Of a stretch of DNA of 64,000 nucleotides, positions 19,350 through 28,879 are shown one piece after another (the stretch's first letter is position 1; each line of letters starts with the position of its first letter). This DNA comes from Okeania sp. KiyG1 (GTDB lineage Bacteria; Cyanobacteriota; Cyanobacteriia; Cyanobacteriales; Microcoleaceae): NCBI RefSeq assembly GCF_014132355.1, contig NZ_BLZO01000184.1, positions 1-64,000 of the forward strand. Reading direction: 5' to 3'. The notes under the pieces were generated by a model. That model worked only from the letters and a program-made list of their open reading frames with translations, was not told where the DNA came from and made no database searches. A program made the position numbers and the translations under genes.

Positions 19350-20105
19350 TCACGTTTCAGAAGCAGAAGATTGACTGAGAAAAGGAGTCAAATAAGCAAC
19401 CAAAGCTCCAATCAGAAAAGCTGCAATATTACGAGTCAATGGTAACCAATCTGAAGTTCTCGTAACTACTGGGCCAATTCCGAAAGCAATAAACAAAATT
19501 CCCCACAATGGAGAAAATATTAACGCCCACTGCCAAGAAAAAGCTTGGTCCGGTTTCCGGGGTTGAGCTGCAAAACCACAAACTACTCCACCAATAGCTG
19601 ATGTAATTAAAGTTAAAATCCATTGCTCTCTTGGTAAACCTGGTACAACGTTACAACCACCTTGACGTAAACAAGTTTTAATAGATTCTAATGATTGGAT
19701 AATAGATTGGTCTTCACCTTGGTCTCGCACAAAAAATTGATTACCGTAGCGAGTTTGTAACTCTACCCAAAATGTCCGAGGTAGGAATTCATAGAGAGCA
19801 CGACCCACATTAAAGTTCAGAATATTACCGCCACGGGAGTCCGCTACTAACAAGACACTCTTATTATCAAGTTGCCAAAAATCTTTAACTGCTCTACCTG
19901 GAGTACGGTCGAATTGAGTCAAAACCCTCAGTTTCCAGCCAGTTTCAGTTTCAAATTGCTCTAAATCTTTGGCTAGTATATCTTCTTGAATGTCTGTTAA
20001 GTTTCTTGCTAAGTCAATAATTGGTGTTTTTTGTTCGGGGAGTAACTGAGGATTATCATAAGCGTTGGCAACTCCTGGGGTTAGAGCAAAAATCGATAAT
20101 GCCAC
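19350..20105 (-). CDS. TPM domain (Psb32-like) membrane protein
   Basis: 251 residues from a GTG. After a signal sequence ending near PGVANAYDNP, a TPM domain covers about 25-150 (LLPEQKTPIIDLARNLT, VLLVADSRGGNILNFNVG, LQTRYGNQFF). Two or three C-terminal membrane segments follow (about 166-183, 192-210, 224-243). The family includes Psb32, implicated in photosystem II protection and repair at the thylakoid; that role here is inference. The chosen start cuts the signal peptide short. An ATG at 20152-20154 followed by Lys/Phe codons would give a textbook signal peptide (MKKFFKKISLLITAVFVALS), but the T7 run (coding strand) there is one base too long. A frameshifted or mis-sequenced start is likely. 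Confidence 0.85.
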   Translation of the reverse strand: MALSIFALTPGVANAYDNPQLLPEQKTPIIDLARNLTDIQEDILAKDLEQFETETGWKLRVLTQFDRTPGRAVKDFWQLDNKSVLLVADSRGGNILNFNVGRALYEFLPRTFWVELQTRYGNQFFVRDQGEDQSIIQSLESIKTCLRQGGCNVVPGLPREQWILTLITSAIGGVVCGFAAQPRKPDQAFSWQWALIFSPLWGILFIAFGIGPVVTRTSDWLPLTRNIAAFLIGALVAYLTPFLSQSSASET

Positions 20106-20532
20106 GAAAACTGCTGTAATTAATAAAGATATTTTTTTAAAAAAATTTTTTCATTTTATATTTAGTTTCAAACTCAAAAGTGGACAGTAAATGCTTGTAT
20201 TAAAAAAGGGTTCAGAAAAATCTCATATTTCTTTACATTTATTTACTTTAACTCACATTTATATAAAATGCGCAGCCAACATTAATATTTTTGAAGCTTT
20301 TGACTTAATAATGTTGACTATTGGTAATACAAATCAGAATATAATTATGTATTAAAGATCACAATTGCTGTTTTTTCTGGCCAATACAACAAATATTAGA
20401 CATCTCCAGAAAAGAGGAAGTAGGGACGTTGCATGCAACATCCCTACAAAGTAAGGGGAAATAATTGATAATTTATGTATGGTAATTGATTTTATTTTTG
20501 ATTATTGGAGATATCTATTAGTATTAGAGTTA
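20106..20532. other. Intergenic region, AT-rich, no gene seen
   Basis: It includes the presumed native start of the TPM gene (20152-20154, minus) and a short dispersed hairpin GGGACGTTGCATGCAACATCCC at about 20422-20443. No protein-coding signal. Confidence 0.6.
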
Positions 20533-20651
20533 TACCAATTTGATAAATGTTTGCTACAAATAATTTTCTAGGTGTTAGGTGGTAGGTTTTAGGTGGATTA
20601 TTAGTTATTTACTAGCCAGTTTACTTGTAACATTCTTTTTTCAATTTGGTA
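20533..20651. mobile_element. M2 miniature inverted-repeat element (119 bp)
   Basis: The ends TACCAATTTGATAAATGTTT and, on the minus strand, TACCAAATTGAAAAAAGAAT continue into GTTACAA/GCTACAA, giving imperfect 27-bp inverted repeats. The interior holds TAGGTGTTAGGTGGTAGG satellite. It belongs to the same family as 5987-6063. Confidence 0.65.
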
Positions 20652-20759
20652 TTATAGCGATTTTCACAAAGGTAGACTAAAAAACCTCTGCCCTCTGCCT
20701 TAAAGCCAAAATTTATGTATCCTAATTATTAATGAAAACTGCTGTGAGTAGCAGAAGTT

Positions 20760-21257
20760 CTAGATTTCACTTAACCAACTTGCGGCCAAAGCAATTGCTA
20801 AAGCATCAGCAGCATCATCTGGTTTAGGAATCTCATCTAAATCTAATTCTCTTGCTACTGCTTGTTGAACATCAGACTTATTTGCATTGCCATAATTTGT
20901 TAGTGCTTTTTTAATTTGTGCGGGTGTAAACTCTATTAATGGAATGCCATGTTGGGCTAATACCAACATTAAAATTCCTCTAGCTTGAGCAACTAAAATT
21001 GTACTGCTCATACGATAAAAAAATAGTTTCTCTGTAGCTGCTAAGTCTGGCTTAAAAGTATTGAATATCGTATGTAAATCTTCATAAATTGTGATTAAAC
21101 GCTCGCCCATTTCTTGTTTTTTTGTGGTTTTAATCACTCCAAAATCAACCATAGAAGTAGAATCTATTTTTTCTGTTTTTGAATTATAAACACATTTAAT
21201 TACTCCAAATCCTAATATTGCAAGACCTGGATCTAATCCAATAATTAACTTTTCCAT
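20760..21257 (-). CDS. ruvC: Crossover junction endodeoxyribonuclease RuvC
   Basis: 165 residues, the normal RuvC length. It resolves Holliday junctions together with RuvAB during recombination repair. The RNase H-fold acidic residues are visible: [16 protein letters not shown] (Asp near 8), ATEKLFF (Glu near 71), and [14 protein letters not shown] near the C-terminus. The ATG start at 21255-21257 places the first catalytic Asp at the expected distance. It is a single gene, not linked to ruvA or ruvB here. Confidence 0.96.
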   Translation of the reverse strand: MEKLIIGLDPGLAILGFGVIKCVYNSKTEKIDSTSMVDFGVIKTTKKQEMGERLITIYEDLHTIFNTFKPDLAATEKLFFYRMSSTILVAQARGILMLVLAQHGIPLIEFTPAQIKKALTNYGNANKSDVQQAVARELDLDEIPKPDDAADALAIALAASWLSEI

Positions 21258-22042
21258 CTTGATTTAATCAGTAATAATTTTTGAGGAGAAAATTTACAGC
21301 AGATTCGGTGGTATATGAGCTACAAATATTAATGATTTTGTTTTCAAGATAGGTAATTATTAATTATTGAAATTCTCAATTTGTATATTCCTTAGCAATA
21401 TAATATAGCAGTCGAAGCAAAGGACGCAGACATATAAAAAGCTTAAAACTCAGGCAACGCAATATTTTCCCTTTTCTTCTAGATAACTAAACACCTTCTT
21501 CCTTCTTTTTTCTTCCTTCTTTCTTCTTTGAATAACTTTAAGTAATTACCGAAAAATTGTGGTTGAAAGCCTCCTCTTTTAAGAAGATAAAAAGAAAAAT
21601 TTTCCTTTGAGTCAATCCTCTTTTAAAGGAGAGGTAATTCTAAATTCTAAATTCTAAATTCTTGAATCGCTCTTACTGTTTTGAAATATTATTTATTTCA
21701 CTAAAAATTATTTTTGATGAAATTAGGAGAAGCATCAATACAAGTTTTTTATTGAAAATTAACTCTCAAATGTTTTAATTGTCAAAAACTTGCTTTTATA
21801 CATAATCTGCTTCTCCCTAAAATCTTCAACTACAACTCAGAAGATTAATGATTAATTTATCAAAATAATTGGGTTCTTCACAGCTCAACTAAACTTACTT
21901 ATTAATTATTAATTATTAATTATTAATTATTAATTATTAATTGTTGAACCCCGCCTTTTAAAGCCAAATATTTTTGGAAGATTACTCAAAATCCCTGTGA
22001 CAAAAATAACTTCTGACTTCTGTCTTCTGACTTCTGACTTCG
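21258..22042. other. Intergenic region with M3 element and heptamer satellite
   Basis: It holds the AGTCGAAG dispersed repeat (about 21409-21500), an M3 element (21544-21639), TAAATTC microsatellite (about 21640-21665) and a TTAATTA heptamer tract at 21897-21946. R5-type sequence flanks it. No gene is seen. Confidence 0.7.
21544..21639. mobile_element. M3 miniature inverted-repeat element (96 bp)
   Basis: It starts AATTACCGAAAAATTGTGG and ends AAAGGAGAGGTAATT. The terminal AATTACC/GGTAATT and the CCTCTTTTAAGA-TCTTTTAAAGGAG arms make it largely self-complementary. Related copies occur near 36180-36275, 41455-41535 and 50289-50458. Confidence 0.55.
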
Positions 22043-23149
22043 TTAAACTTCCTCTTCCACTAACCCAAAGACTCGATTAAACACTTTTTTTACCTTATCA
22101 CCAGAATCAATACTTTCCAATGGATCTTTTCGTAGTCGATGTCGTAAACACATTGTAATAACACGACCAATATCTTCCACCGTCACTTCTGTCTTACCCT
22201 CAAAAGCAGCTAGAGCTTTTGCCGCACGGTTAGTAACAATATCTCCCCGTAAACCATCCACATCTAACTCAGAACAAACTTGAGAAATTTTCACTCGTAA
22301 ATCATAATCAACTTCCACTGACTTCAGCTTTTGTTGAGCACCTACAAGCTTATCCTGCAATTCTTCCTGCTGTGTTTGATAATTTAATAAAAATTCTTGA
22401 GAACTTTGGTCAAAAGCTGAACGTTGTTCAACAATTTGAACTCGTAATGAAGGGTCCTTAACAGTCCTAATTTCAGCGTGCATTCCAAATCTGTCCAGTA
22501 ATTGAGGCCGTAACTCCCCTTCTTCTGGGTTTCCCGAACCAACAAGCACAAAACGAGCAGGATGACGAATAGAAATACCCTCCCTTTCTACAGTATTCCA
22601 CCCACTTGCTGCTGAGTCAAGCAAAACATCAACTAAGTGGTCATCTAAAAGATTAACCTCATCAACATATAAAATGCCACGATTTGCCTTAGCTAATAAT
22701 CCAGGTTCAAAAGCTTTGACCCCTTCTGATAAAGCCTTTTCAATATCAATAGTACCACAAACCCGGTCCTCAGTAGCCCCTAATGGTAAGTCCACCATTT
22801 GGACTTTTCTTTTCACTGTGGCAATTTCTTGCTGTTGTGCCAATCTATCTTGCACAGAATCGCTCATTAGATCGGGGTCTTGAGGATCGCTGTTGAAAGG
22901 GTCATCAAGAACAATCTCAATTTCTGGGAGCAGATCGGCTAAAGCACGGATAGTAGTAGATTTACCTGTGCCACGATCGCCCATAATCATCACACCCCCT
23001 ATTTTGGGGTCAATGACATTTAATAGCAAGGCCAGTTTCATTTCTTCCTGGCCGACAATTGCAGTGAAGGGAAAAACAGCCCGAATTCTGGGGACGGCTG
23101 GTTTAACAGATTTATTTACGGTGTTATTGGCTTGAGCGATTGGACTCAC
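22043..23149 (-). CDS. chlI: Magnesium chelatase ATPase subunit I
   Basis: 368 residues. The AAA+ subunit of magnesium chelatase, which with ChlD and ChlH inserts Mg2+ into protoporphyrin IX, the first committed step of chlorophyll synthesis. Walker A is [11 protein letters not shown] (about 57-67). Walker B-type [33 protein letters not shown] and an Arg-finger region follow in order, and the C-terminal helical lid ends [10 protein letters not shown]. Length and motifs are normal and the gene appears intact. The N-terminal 15 residues are variable. No chlD or chlH in this window. Confidence 0.97.
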   Translation of the reverse strand: MSPIAQANNTVNKSVKPAVPRIRAVFPFTAIVGQEEMKLALLLNVIDPKIGGVMIMGDRGTGKSTTIRALADLLPEIEIVLDDPFNSDPQDPDLMSDSVQDRLAQQQEIATVKRKVQMVDLPLGATEDRVCGTIDIEKALSEGVKAFEPGLLAKANRGILYVDEVNLLDDHLVDVLLDSAASGWNTVEREGISIRHPARFVLVGSGNPEEGELRPQLLDRFGMHAEIRTVKDPSLRVQIVEQRSAFDQSSQEFLLNYQTQQEELQDKLVGAQQKLKSVEVDYDLRVKISQVCSELDVDGLRGDIVTNRAAKALAAFEGKTEVTVEDIGRVITMCLRHRLRKDPLESIDSGDKVKKVFNRVFGLVEEEV

Positions 23150-23218
23150 AGTAGACTCTAAATTCTGATTACTAATTTTTATTTTTGCACATTGACGGAC
23201 AATTAGAGTTTCTTAATG

Positions 23219-23506
23219 TAGGGTTTGCGCTCATAAAGTCTTTTTGCTGAGGTAGGGAGTAGGGACCCACCCCTAACCCCGACCGTGGAGGGGAAAAAGG
23301 GAGTAGGGAGTAGTTAAGAGGTAGAATAAATGGGAATTATAGAGTCAGTGGCCATTCATAATAGTCAGAGTGATTTTTCTGCCATAGCTACCCGAAAATC
23401 CTCACATGCATGAATCTGAACAACTGAAAAGCTCATACTTTTTCAAGACATAAAAAGCCTAAAACCAATATCAGTCAAAGCTTTGATATTTAATCAGCAA
23501 GCCCTA
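23219..23506. mobile_element. M1 element (288 bp)
   Basis: It begins TAGGGTTTGCGCTCATAAAG and ends TTTAATCAGCAAGCCCTA. The interior carries GGGAGTAG satellite and a G-rich block. It sits directly between chlI and an IS605-type derivative. Confidence 0.65.
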
Positions 23507-23524
23507 ATGTACTTTTCTCTATAT

Positions 23525-23790
23525 TTGACATCCTCCCCGGCCTAAAGGCACGGGGATTCCTACTGAGCCGTAGCTCTTCGGCGGGTTGACGCTTTGCTTC
23601 GCATAGCTGTCGCTAACACAGGGTGCTGCTTCCTTGGCGGTAGTCTGATGCTTCCCTCCACGTCCGTTTAGAGTTTCCGAGTGCCCCTCGGCAACTAATA
23701 ACAGTTTAGCATATATCCAATTCACTTGCATGCTCAAATAAAAAGTCGCCCTACAAGGGCGAGGCTTTAAACCCAATTTTTCGGTAAGGG
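23525..23790 (-). mobile_element. Internally deleted IS200/IS605 element retaining both ends and candidate guide-RNA region
   Basis: Read on the minus strand, it opens with a hairpin typical of IS605 left ends (GCCTCGCCCTTGTAGGGCGA) and a start-like stretch. It then jumps directly to a TnpB-like C-terminal coding tail (GHSETLNGRGG) and closes with the right-end hairpin CCCCGTGCCTTTAGGCCGGGG just before GATGTCA. Nearly the whole tnpB body is missing. In intact IS605 elements this 3' region encodes the omega/re-RNA that guides TnpB. The 103-residue open frame covering it is a fusion remnant. Such a derivative could still be mobilised in trans. Confidence 0.65.
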
Positions 23791-23901
23791 AATAGGGAAT
23801 AGGGAATAGGGAAGACAAATTTCTGTGCAATATTTGCGTAGCGCCATAAACAAAATACTCTAAAATGCCTATGTTTACTCCTAGTATTATTGATAGAAAT
23901 T

Positions 23902-24729
23902 ATGACAAATCAAACTTCCACTCCAGTAATTGTTAATGGTGCTGCGGGCAAGATGGGCCGTGAAGTAATAAAAGCTGTAGCAAATGCTAGTGACATGACT
24001 CTTTTTGGTGCCATAGACCGCCAACCTGAGTATCTTGGTAAAGATGCTGGCGAATTATGTGGTTGTGGAGAACTAGAAGTGCCAGTGATTAATGATTTAC
24101 AGGGGATGTTAGTCATGGCCGTCCAAGAAAAACAGCCAGCAGTGATGGTTGATTTTACTCACCCAGATAGTGTTTATGAAAATGTTCGTTCTGCTATTGC
24201 TTATGGTGTCAGACCAGTGGTAGGAACTACAGGTCTTAGTCCAGAGCAAATTCAGGACTTAGCAGAATTTGCAGAAAAAGCCAGTATTGGTACACTGATA
24301 ATTCCTAATTTTTCTATTGGTATGGTTTTGCTCCAACAAGCAGCGATCGCCGCTTCTCAGCATTTCGATCATGTAGAAATTATTGAGTTACACCACAATC
24401 AAAAAGCTGATGCTCCTAGTGGTACTGCCATTAAAACTGCACAAATGCTATCAGAACTAGGAAAAACTTACAATATACCTGATGTTCAAGAAACAGAAAA
24501 AATAGAAGGGGCCAGAGGTTGTTTAGCAGACGAAGGAATTCGGATTCATAGTGTACGCTTACCTGGTTTAATTGCTCATCAAGAAGTAATATTTGGTGGC
24601 CCTGGTCAAATTTATACTTTACGACACGATACAACAGATAGGTCTTGCTATATGCCTGGAGTTTTGTTAGCCATTCGTAAAGTCCAATCTTTAACCAAAC
24701 TCATCTATGGTTTAGAAAAGCTACTTTAG
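23902..24729 (+). CDS. dapB: 4-hydroxy-tetrahydrodipicolinate reductase
   Basis: About 275 residues. Catalyses the NAD(P)H-dependent reduction step of lysine/diaminopimelate synthesis. The N-terminal Rossmann motif is [21 protein letters not shown] and VVGTTGLS follow, and the catalytic His-rich segment [18 protein letters not shown] is intact. The ATG at 23902 is preferred to an in-frame TTG 12 bp upstream because it matches the family N-terminus. It is a single gene flanked on both sides by IS605 relics. Confidence 0.97.
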   Translation: MTNQTSTPVIVNGAAGKMGREVIKAVANASDMTLFGAIDRQPEYLGKDAGELCGCGELEVPVINDLQGMLVMAVQEKQPAVMVDFTHPDSVYENVRSAIAYGVRPVVGTTGLSPEQIQDLAEFAEKASIGTLIIPNFSIGMVLLQQAAIAASQHFDHVEIIELHHNQKADAPSGTAIKTAQMLSELGKTYNIPDVQETEKIEGARGCLADEGIRIHSVRLPGLIAHQEVIFGGPGQIYTLRHDTTDRSCYMPGVLLAIRKVQSLTKLIYGLEKLL

Positions 24730-24730
24730 A

Positions 24731-25140
24731 GTGACATACTCCCACACTGCCGATCGAGAATTAGATGTAGGCTTCTCAGGGACTTCTCTATGAGAACATT
24801 GACTGAGCTACCAAGGGATGCCCCACCTCTGTAATTGATTTAAAATCGGCTTAATTATACCCCTTTATCAAAATAATATGGGTCGCGCAACCCCGCCTTT
24901 TAAGGCGCAATATTTTTGTAGCCTTGCTCAAATCCCCGTTACAAAAATAACTTCTGTACGGGCTAATGGCCATTCGCCCCTACTAAATTCTGACTTCTGA
25001 CTTAGTTAACTCCTTCAAAATTTAATGGTGGCAAAAAATCTTTTATCAAAACCTGAGCTGCTTTCTTGATATTAATTGCAGTGTTTAAGTCACGTCCAAT
25101 TGATACATTACATTGAGGACAATCATAGTGTGGGGATGAA
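24731..25140 (-). pseudogene. TnpB relic (IS200/IS605): C-terminal zinc-finger tail plus right end
   Basis: On the minus strand, 25140-25002 encodes HPHYDCPQCNVSIGRDLNTA and then INIKK, ending in TAA. This is the last zinc knuckle and RuvC-III Asp region of TnpB. An R5-type repeat (about 24850-24990) separates it from a right-end-like segment at 24731-24840 with GAGAAGCCTACATCTAATTC and GTGTGGGAGTATGTCAC. The rest of the transposase gene is gone. Confidence 0.6.
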
Positions 25141-25151
25141 TGCTAATTAAG

Positions 25152-26138
25152 CTAAGAACTACTGCGTCTACCACGTCTACTTTGGCGAGAACGAGTAGAG
25201 ATATCGTATTCTAAAACAGCACCTATGCCAAACAAAATTGCAGTAAATACAAAGAATACCTCTAATAAACCCCCACTTTCATAATCTCCTTGAGCACGGG
25301 AGTCTGACCACTTAAAATACATATCAGCAATGTAAAGAGAAAATGTAGCAGCAGCAATCATCCGCCAAGACTGAGAAAAACGTCCACCCCAAAAAGCTAG
25401 AAGTAAAGCAGTAGCAATAATTAGTAAAAATACATCAGCAATGATGTAGAACAAGTTTATGCTATAAGCAAATGGTTCTAATTGTCCATCTATACTGAGT
25501 ACCCAAGACGGAGCCAAATTTGCCGATACTTCTTCTACATCTAACTCTTCTAATACTGAAGTATCTGGAGTAGGTGATATACCAAAAAATGAAGGTTCAG
25601 CGACCCAAATAGCCAAAGCAATTCCTGCAACTGCTACTCCAGCTAAAACTCCCCACTGCCAAAATTCTAAATTTAGTCGTTTGGAGGTGACAGCTAAAGT
25701 CATACCCCAACCAATGAACAAATAAGAAAGAACGTAGAAAATATCTGCTAGTGAAACATCGGGGTCTAGTTCCCAAAGTAGTTCCCAACAACCAAAAACT
25801 ACACCAGCAAGAAAGTAAAATAATAATCCTAGACCAATGCCCATCCATACATTGCGCCCACTAACCATTTGAGGACTTTGCCAATTTCTAAAGCAAACTA
25901 TAGAGGCGAATAAGTAAGCTCCCAATTCAAATATATAAGTACCAACAGAGTACCAAAAAGGTAATTCTTCACCTGGTAAAGGCACGCTAAACAGGAGAAA
26001 AAATAATAGGGCAAGTACGCCCCAAATAAGACCAGTAATTACAATACTCTGGGCTGAGAATAAGGACTTAGTCAGGGTAGATGATTTTTCTGAAGTGCTG
26101 CTCATAGGAATATTCTCATCAAGCTTAACTTTGGACAC
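25152..26138 (-). CDS. Conserved multi-pass membrane protein, function unknown
   Basis: 328 residues with about eight to nine hydrophobic segments: near 33-50 (VITGLIWGVLALLFFLLFSV), 63-80, 96-118, 133-150, 156-178, 225-250 and 255-272, and one near 295-312. The cytoplasmic C-terminus is Arg/Ser-rich (STRSRQSRRGRRSS). A loop at about 180-210 is acidic. No family is recognised. GTG at 26138 or ATG at 26105 could start it, and ATG gives the simpler N-terminus. It stands alone, with the stop a few bases from a TnpB relic. Confidence 0.75.
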   Translation of the reverse strand: MSKVKLDENIPMSSTSEKSSTLTKSLFSAQSIVITGLIWGVLALLFFLLFSVPLPGEELPFWYSVGTYIFELGAYLFASIVCFRNWQSPQMVSGRNVWMGIGLGLLFYFLAGVVFGCWELLWELDPDVSLADIFYVLSYLFIGWGMTLAVTSKRLNLEFWQWGVLAGVAVAGIALAIWVAEPSFFGISPTPDTSVLEELDVEEVSANLAPSWVLSIDGQLEPFAYSINLFYIIADVFLLIIATALLLAFWGGRFSQSWRMIAAATFSLYIADMYFKWSDSRAQGDYESGGLLEVFFVFTAILFGIGAVLEYDISTRSRQSRRGRRSSS

Positions 26139-26481
26139 TTATGTTATCTCCATTTTTTACCATTTTTAGTCTTTTTTGAGATTTATCAAAGGTATTAAAA
26201 GGTATTAAGGAGATAAAAATAGACTTACTTTGCTTTTGACCAATCAATATTAAATAAATAGATTTTTTCATCAATCAAATTAAGATTAATGAATTTCAGC
26301 TACTCTTAATAAAGATTGGACACAATAAAATATTGATAGACTATTTGATTTTAAATGCTGTTTAAACAGAGCAATATAATCTGATGCCAAACTTATTATG
26401 TAGCAACATTTTATTTGATTTAGAGCGACCAATATCAATTTTTTACCTAACTCCAGAAGTGATATTGGCAAACTTTTTAAA
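26139..26481. other. Intergenic region, nothing recognised
   Basis: AT-rich spacer between two minus-strand genes. The 61-residue open frame inside it (26286-26471) has no ribosome site or family resemblance. It contains a GGTATTAAAAGGTATTAAGG direct repeat at about 26191-26210. Confidence 0.5.
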
Positions 26482-27153
26482 TTACTTTACTGCCCATTGT
26501 TTACCTTCAGGAAATTGATTCAGCCAAGCCATAAACTGACTTTTATCAGTACTAGACATAGATTCTAAGATTTCATCAATACCTTCAGCAAAATTGGAAT
26601 TACCAAAATATTGTTCACCTAAATGATGGACTTCTTGCAGTAAAGTATATAGATGAACTTCCCGCCAAGAAGGTAGTGGTAATTTTTTCACAGGATCGAC
26701 AGTTAATAAAGCCTTAGTTGCATCAGGAGAATCAGTATTAGGAAAGTTTCTGTTTTGAAGAAGCTTAGTAAAGTCCTTGTGAAAAGACTTAGCCTGTCGA
26801 TTACCTAATAAATCTTCTACATCAAAGTAAACAGCTTGTACTAGCAATAAACAACCCTGAATAAAAGAAGGGGTAATGGTATCCTCATCTTTTGAGTCTT
26901 CATTATTAAGTTGTTCTAAGCGGATTTTTCCCCAAACACTATATCTATCGGGTTCCTCTAGTAAAACACAAGCTTTACCACGATTATCTGTTAAATCTCG
27001 CCAGAAGGATCTAGCTTCTTCTGCTTGCTCGGCCTTAAAAAGACTGATTAAGCGAAAAGTTTGCCCTTGATAATTAAGAATAGGGATCTGTTGATCCTTT
27101 TTTGGGTGTTGAATACTTGTAATTTCAACATCTTGCCTTTTCAGAATAAACAT
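26482..27153 (-). CDS. Conserved cyanobacterial protein (Npun_F0813-like)
   Basis: 223 residues, soluble, no membrane segment or signal. The N-terminus MFILKRQDVEITSIQHPKKD and the motif LLEEPDRYSVWGKIRLEQL resemble a conserved cyanobacterial family of unknown function that I recall as Npun_F0813; the name is from memory. The C-terminus (EGKQWAVK) looks complete. It is a single gene with no obvious partners. Confidence 0.75.
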   Translation of the reverse strand: MFILKRQDVEITSIQHPKKDQQIPILNYQGQTFRLISLFKAEQAEEARSFWRDLTDNRGKACVLLEEPDRYSVWGKIRLEQLNNEDSKDEDTITPSFIQGCLLLVQAVYFDVEDLLGNRQAKSFHKDFTKLLQNRNFPNTDSPDATKALLTVDPVKKLPLPSWREVHLYTLLQEVHHLGEQYFGNSNFAEGIDEILESMSSTDKSQFMAWLNQFPEGKQWAVK

Positions 27154-27446
27154 GACACTTTACATTCGACTCCCATAATTACCTGGGGTACTATTGGGTA
27201 ATTGTAATCTGTTTGAGATTTGTTAACTATTTGTTTACAAATACTTCCTGTTTCTAGCTAGAAGTGTCGGCACCACCTAGTCCACAGGATTTGACTGTCA
27301 CACCTGACCACCAATTAAAAACACGATCTGACAAAAATAGAAATTTTTTCCCTAGTTAGAATGGTTTTATAAGCTTTCAAAGCATTTAGCAGATTCTTGA
27401 CAATAATTAATGAATCCTCTCGCATAGATTTAATTTTATATATATT

Positions 27447-28115
27447 TTTCTTTGACATCCTCCCGACGCTGCACTTGCGTGACAGCGCGGGATTCCTAGC
27501 ATCACTGTTAGAGACTTTCTGTTTCTTAGCACTCGCCTTCCGAGACTTACTCCCTTCGGGTCTAAGCGCGCTCCACAGACTGACACTGCTCCTCCCGCAG
27601 CCAAAATGTTTATACTAGCGTTAATATCTCGATCATGGTGAGCTGCACATTCAGGACAATCCCACTCTCTAATATTTAGAGGTAATTTCTCCACTACATG
27701 ACCACAATTAGAACAACGCGCGCGAACTAGGGAAATATCTATCAATTTTGATTAACTCTCGGCCATACCAATCAGCCTTATACTCTAATTGCCTGACTAA
27801 TTCTCCCCAGTTGGCATTACTACCCACCCCTCTTGCTCCCCTCCCGGGAGGTGGGGGTGGGTTGTGATTCTTGACCATATTTTTTACCGCTAAATCTTCA
27901 ACTACAATAGTTTGATTTTCTCTAATCAGTTGTAGGGGAGCCGTCAGATTGGCGACGTATGTTAGCTTATGAGTATAGTCAAGCCTTGAATCCTTAATTT
28001 TTGCGTGTATCCTAGTTACTTTCAGCCTAGCCTTTTGATAGTTGTTAGACCCCTTAGTTTTTCTTGTCAGAGACTTCCCCGCTAACCTTAGTTTATTTAG
28101 GACTACCCTATGAAT
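27447..28115 (-). pseudogene. Decayed TnpB (IS200/IS605) with right end
   Basis: Reading the minus strand from about 28115: SLTRKTKGSNNYQKARLKV, then a RuvC-II-like IVVEDLAVKNM, then NANWGELVRQLEYK, then the zinc finger CSNCGHVVEKL...CPECAAHHDRDINA with the last catalytic Asp, then a variable tail. It is broken by an inserted G/C-rich ACCCACCC block (about 27820-27862), a frameshift near 27735 and loss of the N-terminal half. The open piece is 27407-27745. Downstream, AGGAATCCCGCGCTGTCACG-type hairpin and GGATGTCA form the right end where the omega/re-RNA of related elements maps. Confidence 0.75.
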
Positions 28116-28343
28116 AATATAACTCCCTTAAGCAAAAGCTAAAATTGTGGACTTGATAATGTTAATGTTATAGATATTATGAAAGATTTACCATACTTTA
28201 ATAATACTATTGTATTGGAGGTTAGGGTAATTAAACTCTTGGGACGTAGAGTCTCAAATCACTCTCGCAAAAATATAGTTTTAGACATTTTTAATTTTTG
28301 GGGTCATTTGACATAATAATTAACCTTAAGGATAATATTACTC
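28116..28343. other. Intergenic region, nothing recognised
   Basis: AT-rich DNA beyond the truncated 5' end of the TnpB relic. No open frame with coding features. Confidence 0.45.
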
Positions 28344-28493
28344 TCAATTCTTAAGATACTTGTACTTAAATAAATCTAAAGATCGACGATCAACTTGCGT
28401 ATTTGGAGATTTGCCAACTAAATGTCGCTCTGGGTCTCCTGTTATAATCTCCCATTTAACGGGAGAGGACTTGCGACCGGAAACAAAACTCAT
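28344..28493 (-). CDS. Possible 49-residue protein
   Basis: A short frame beginning MSFVSGRKSSPVKWEIITGD and ending LFKYKYLKN. It has an ATG start, balanced residue use, and a basic soluble product without hydrophobic segments. AGAG sits just before the ATG but the ribosome site is weak. I recognise no family. It could be a conserved cyanobacterial micro-protein or chance. It stands in a gap between IS605 relics. Confidence 0.35.
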   Translation of the reverse strand: MSFVSGRKSSPVKWEIITGDPERHLVGKSPNTQVDRRSLDLFKYKYLKN

Positions 28494-28559
28494 CTCTACA
28501 GTAAAGTAACTTCAATTATGCTATAATTAATGCCCAAATCGAGTAGCGGTAATACGCAC

Positions 28560-28760
28560 CTGAAAGCCGAACTGATTTGTCGGTAAAATCACAGAAGGTA
28601 GCTAGGTGAGTACAGAACTGGACAATACAAAACGGCGGTGGGTCTCATCGTTGCAGTTTGTGGACGCGCGCGAGGATGCTCAACCAGCAATAAGCAGGAA
28701 GACCTTTTCCGTAAGGGAGGGAAGTCCTTGTTATAGCGCTAGCTTAACGAGTGAGAATAT
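28560..28760 (+). pseudogene. Possible TnpB 3'-end relic
   Basis: On the plus strand, GLIVAVCGR followed, after a frameshift, by EDAQPAISRKTFSVREGSP resembles the variable C-terminal tail of IS605-type TnpB proteins (compare VSVCGARLDPKG in the relic at 27.6 kb). It contains strong hairpins (CTTTTCCGTAAGGGAGGGAAG). No zinc finger or catalytic part remains. It ends about 45 bp before tRNA-Arg. A structured non-coding RNA is the alternative reading. Confidence 0.4.
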
Positions 28761-28805
28761 GACGTAAAGTAATAAAGAGTAATTTCAATCTCATGGTTGA
28801 AAATT

Positions 28806-28879
28806 GGGTGCGTAACTCAGTTGGATAGAGTAGCGACCTTCTAAGTCGCGAGTCGCAGGTTCGAATCCTGCCGCACCCG
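28806..28879 (+). tRNA. tRNA-Arg (TCT)
   Basis: Acceptor stem GGGTGCG/CGCACCC, anticodon stem GCGAC/GTCGC with loop CTTCTAA giving anticodon TCT at 28840-28842, T-arm GCAGGTTCGAATCCTGC, discriminator G. CCA is not encoded. No intron is seen in this copy. Confidence 0.96.

Noticed and set aside
19171-19353. 60-residue frame overlapping the end of the TPM gene
   Set aside because: Starts in GAAGGAAGAAG satellite, charged random-looking product, no ribosome site; probably chance despite the GTGA overlap.
28560-28760. Group II intron or tmRNA
   Set aside because: Strong hairpins suggested a structured RNA, but no domain V or tRNA-like end is seen and the reading AVCGR / EDAQPAISRKTF fits a TnpB tail better; kept only as a low-confidence relic.
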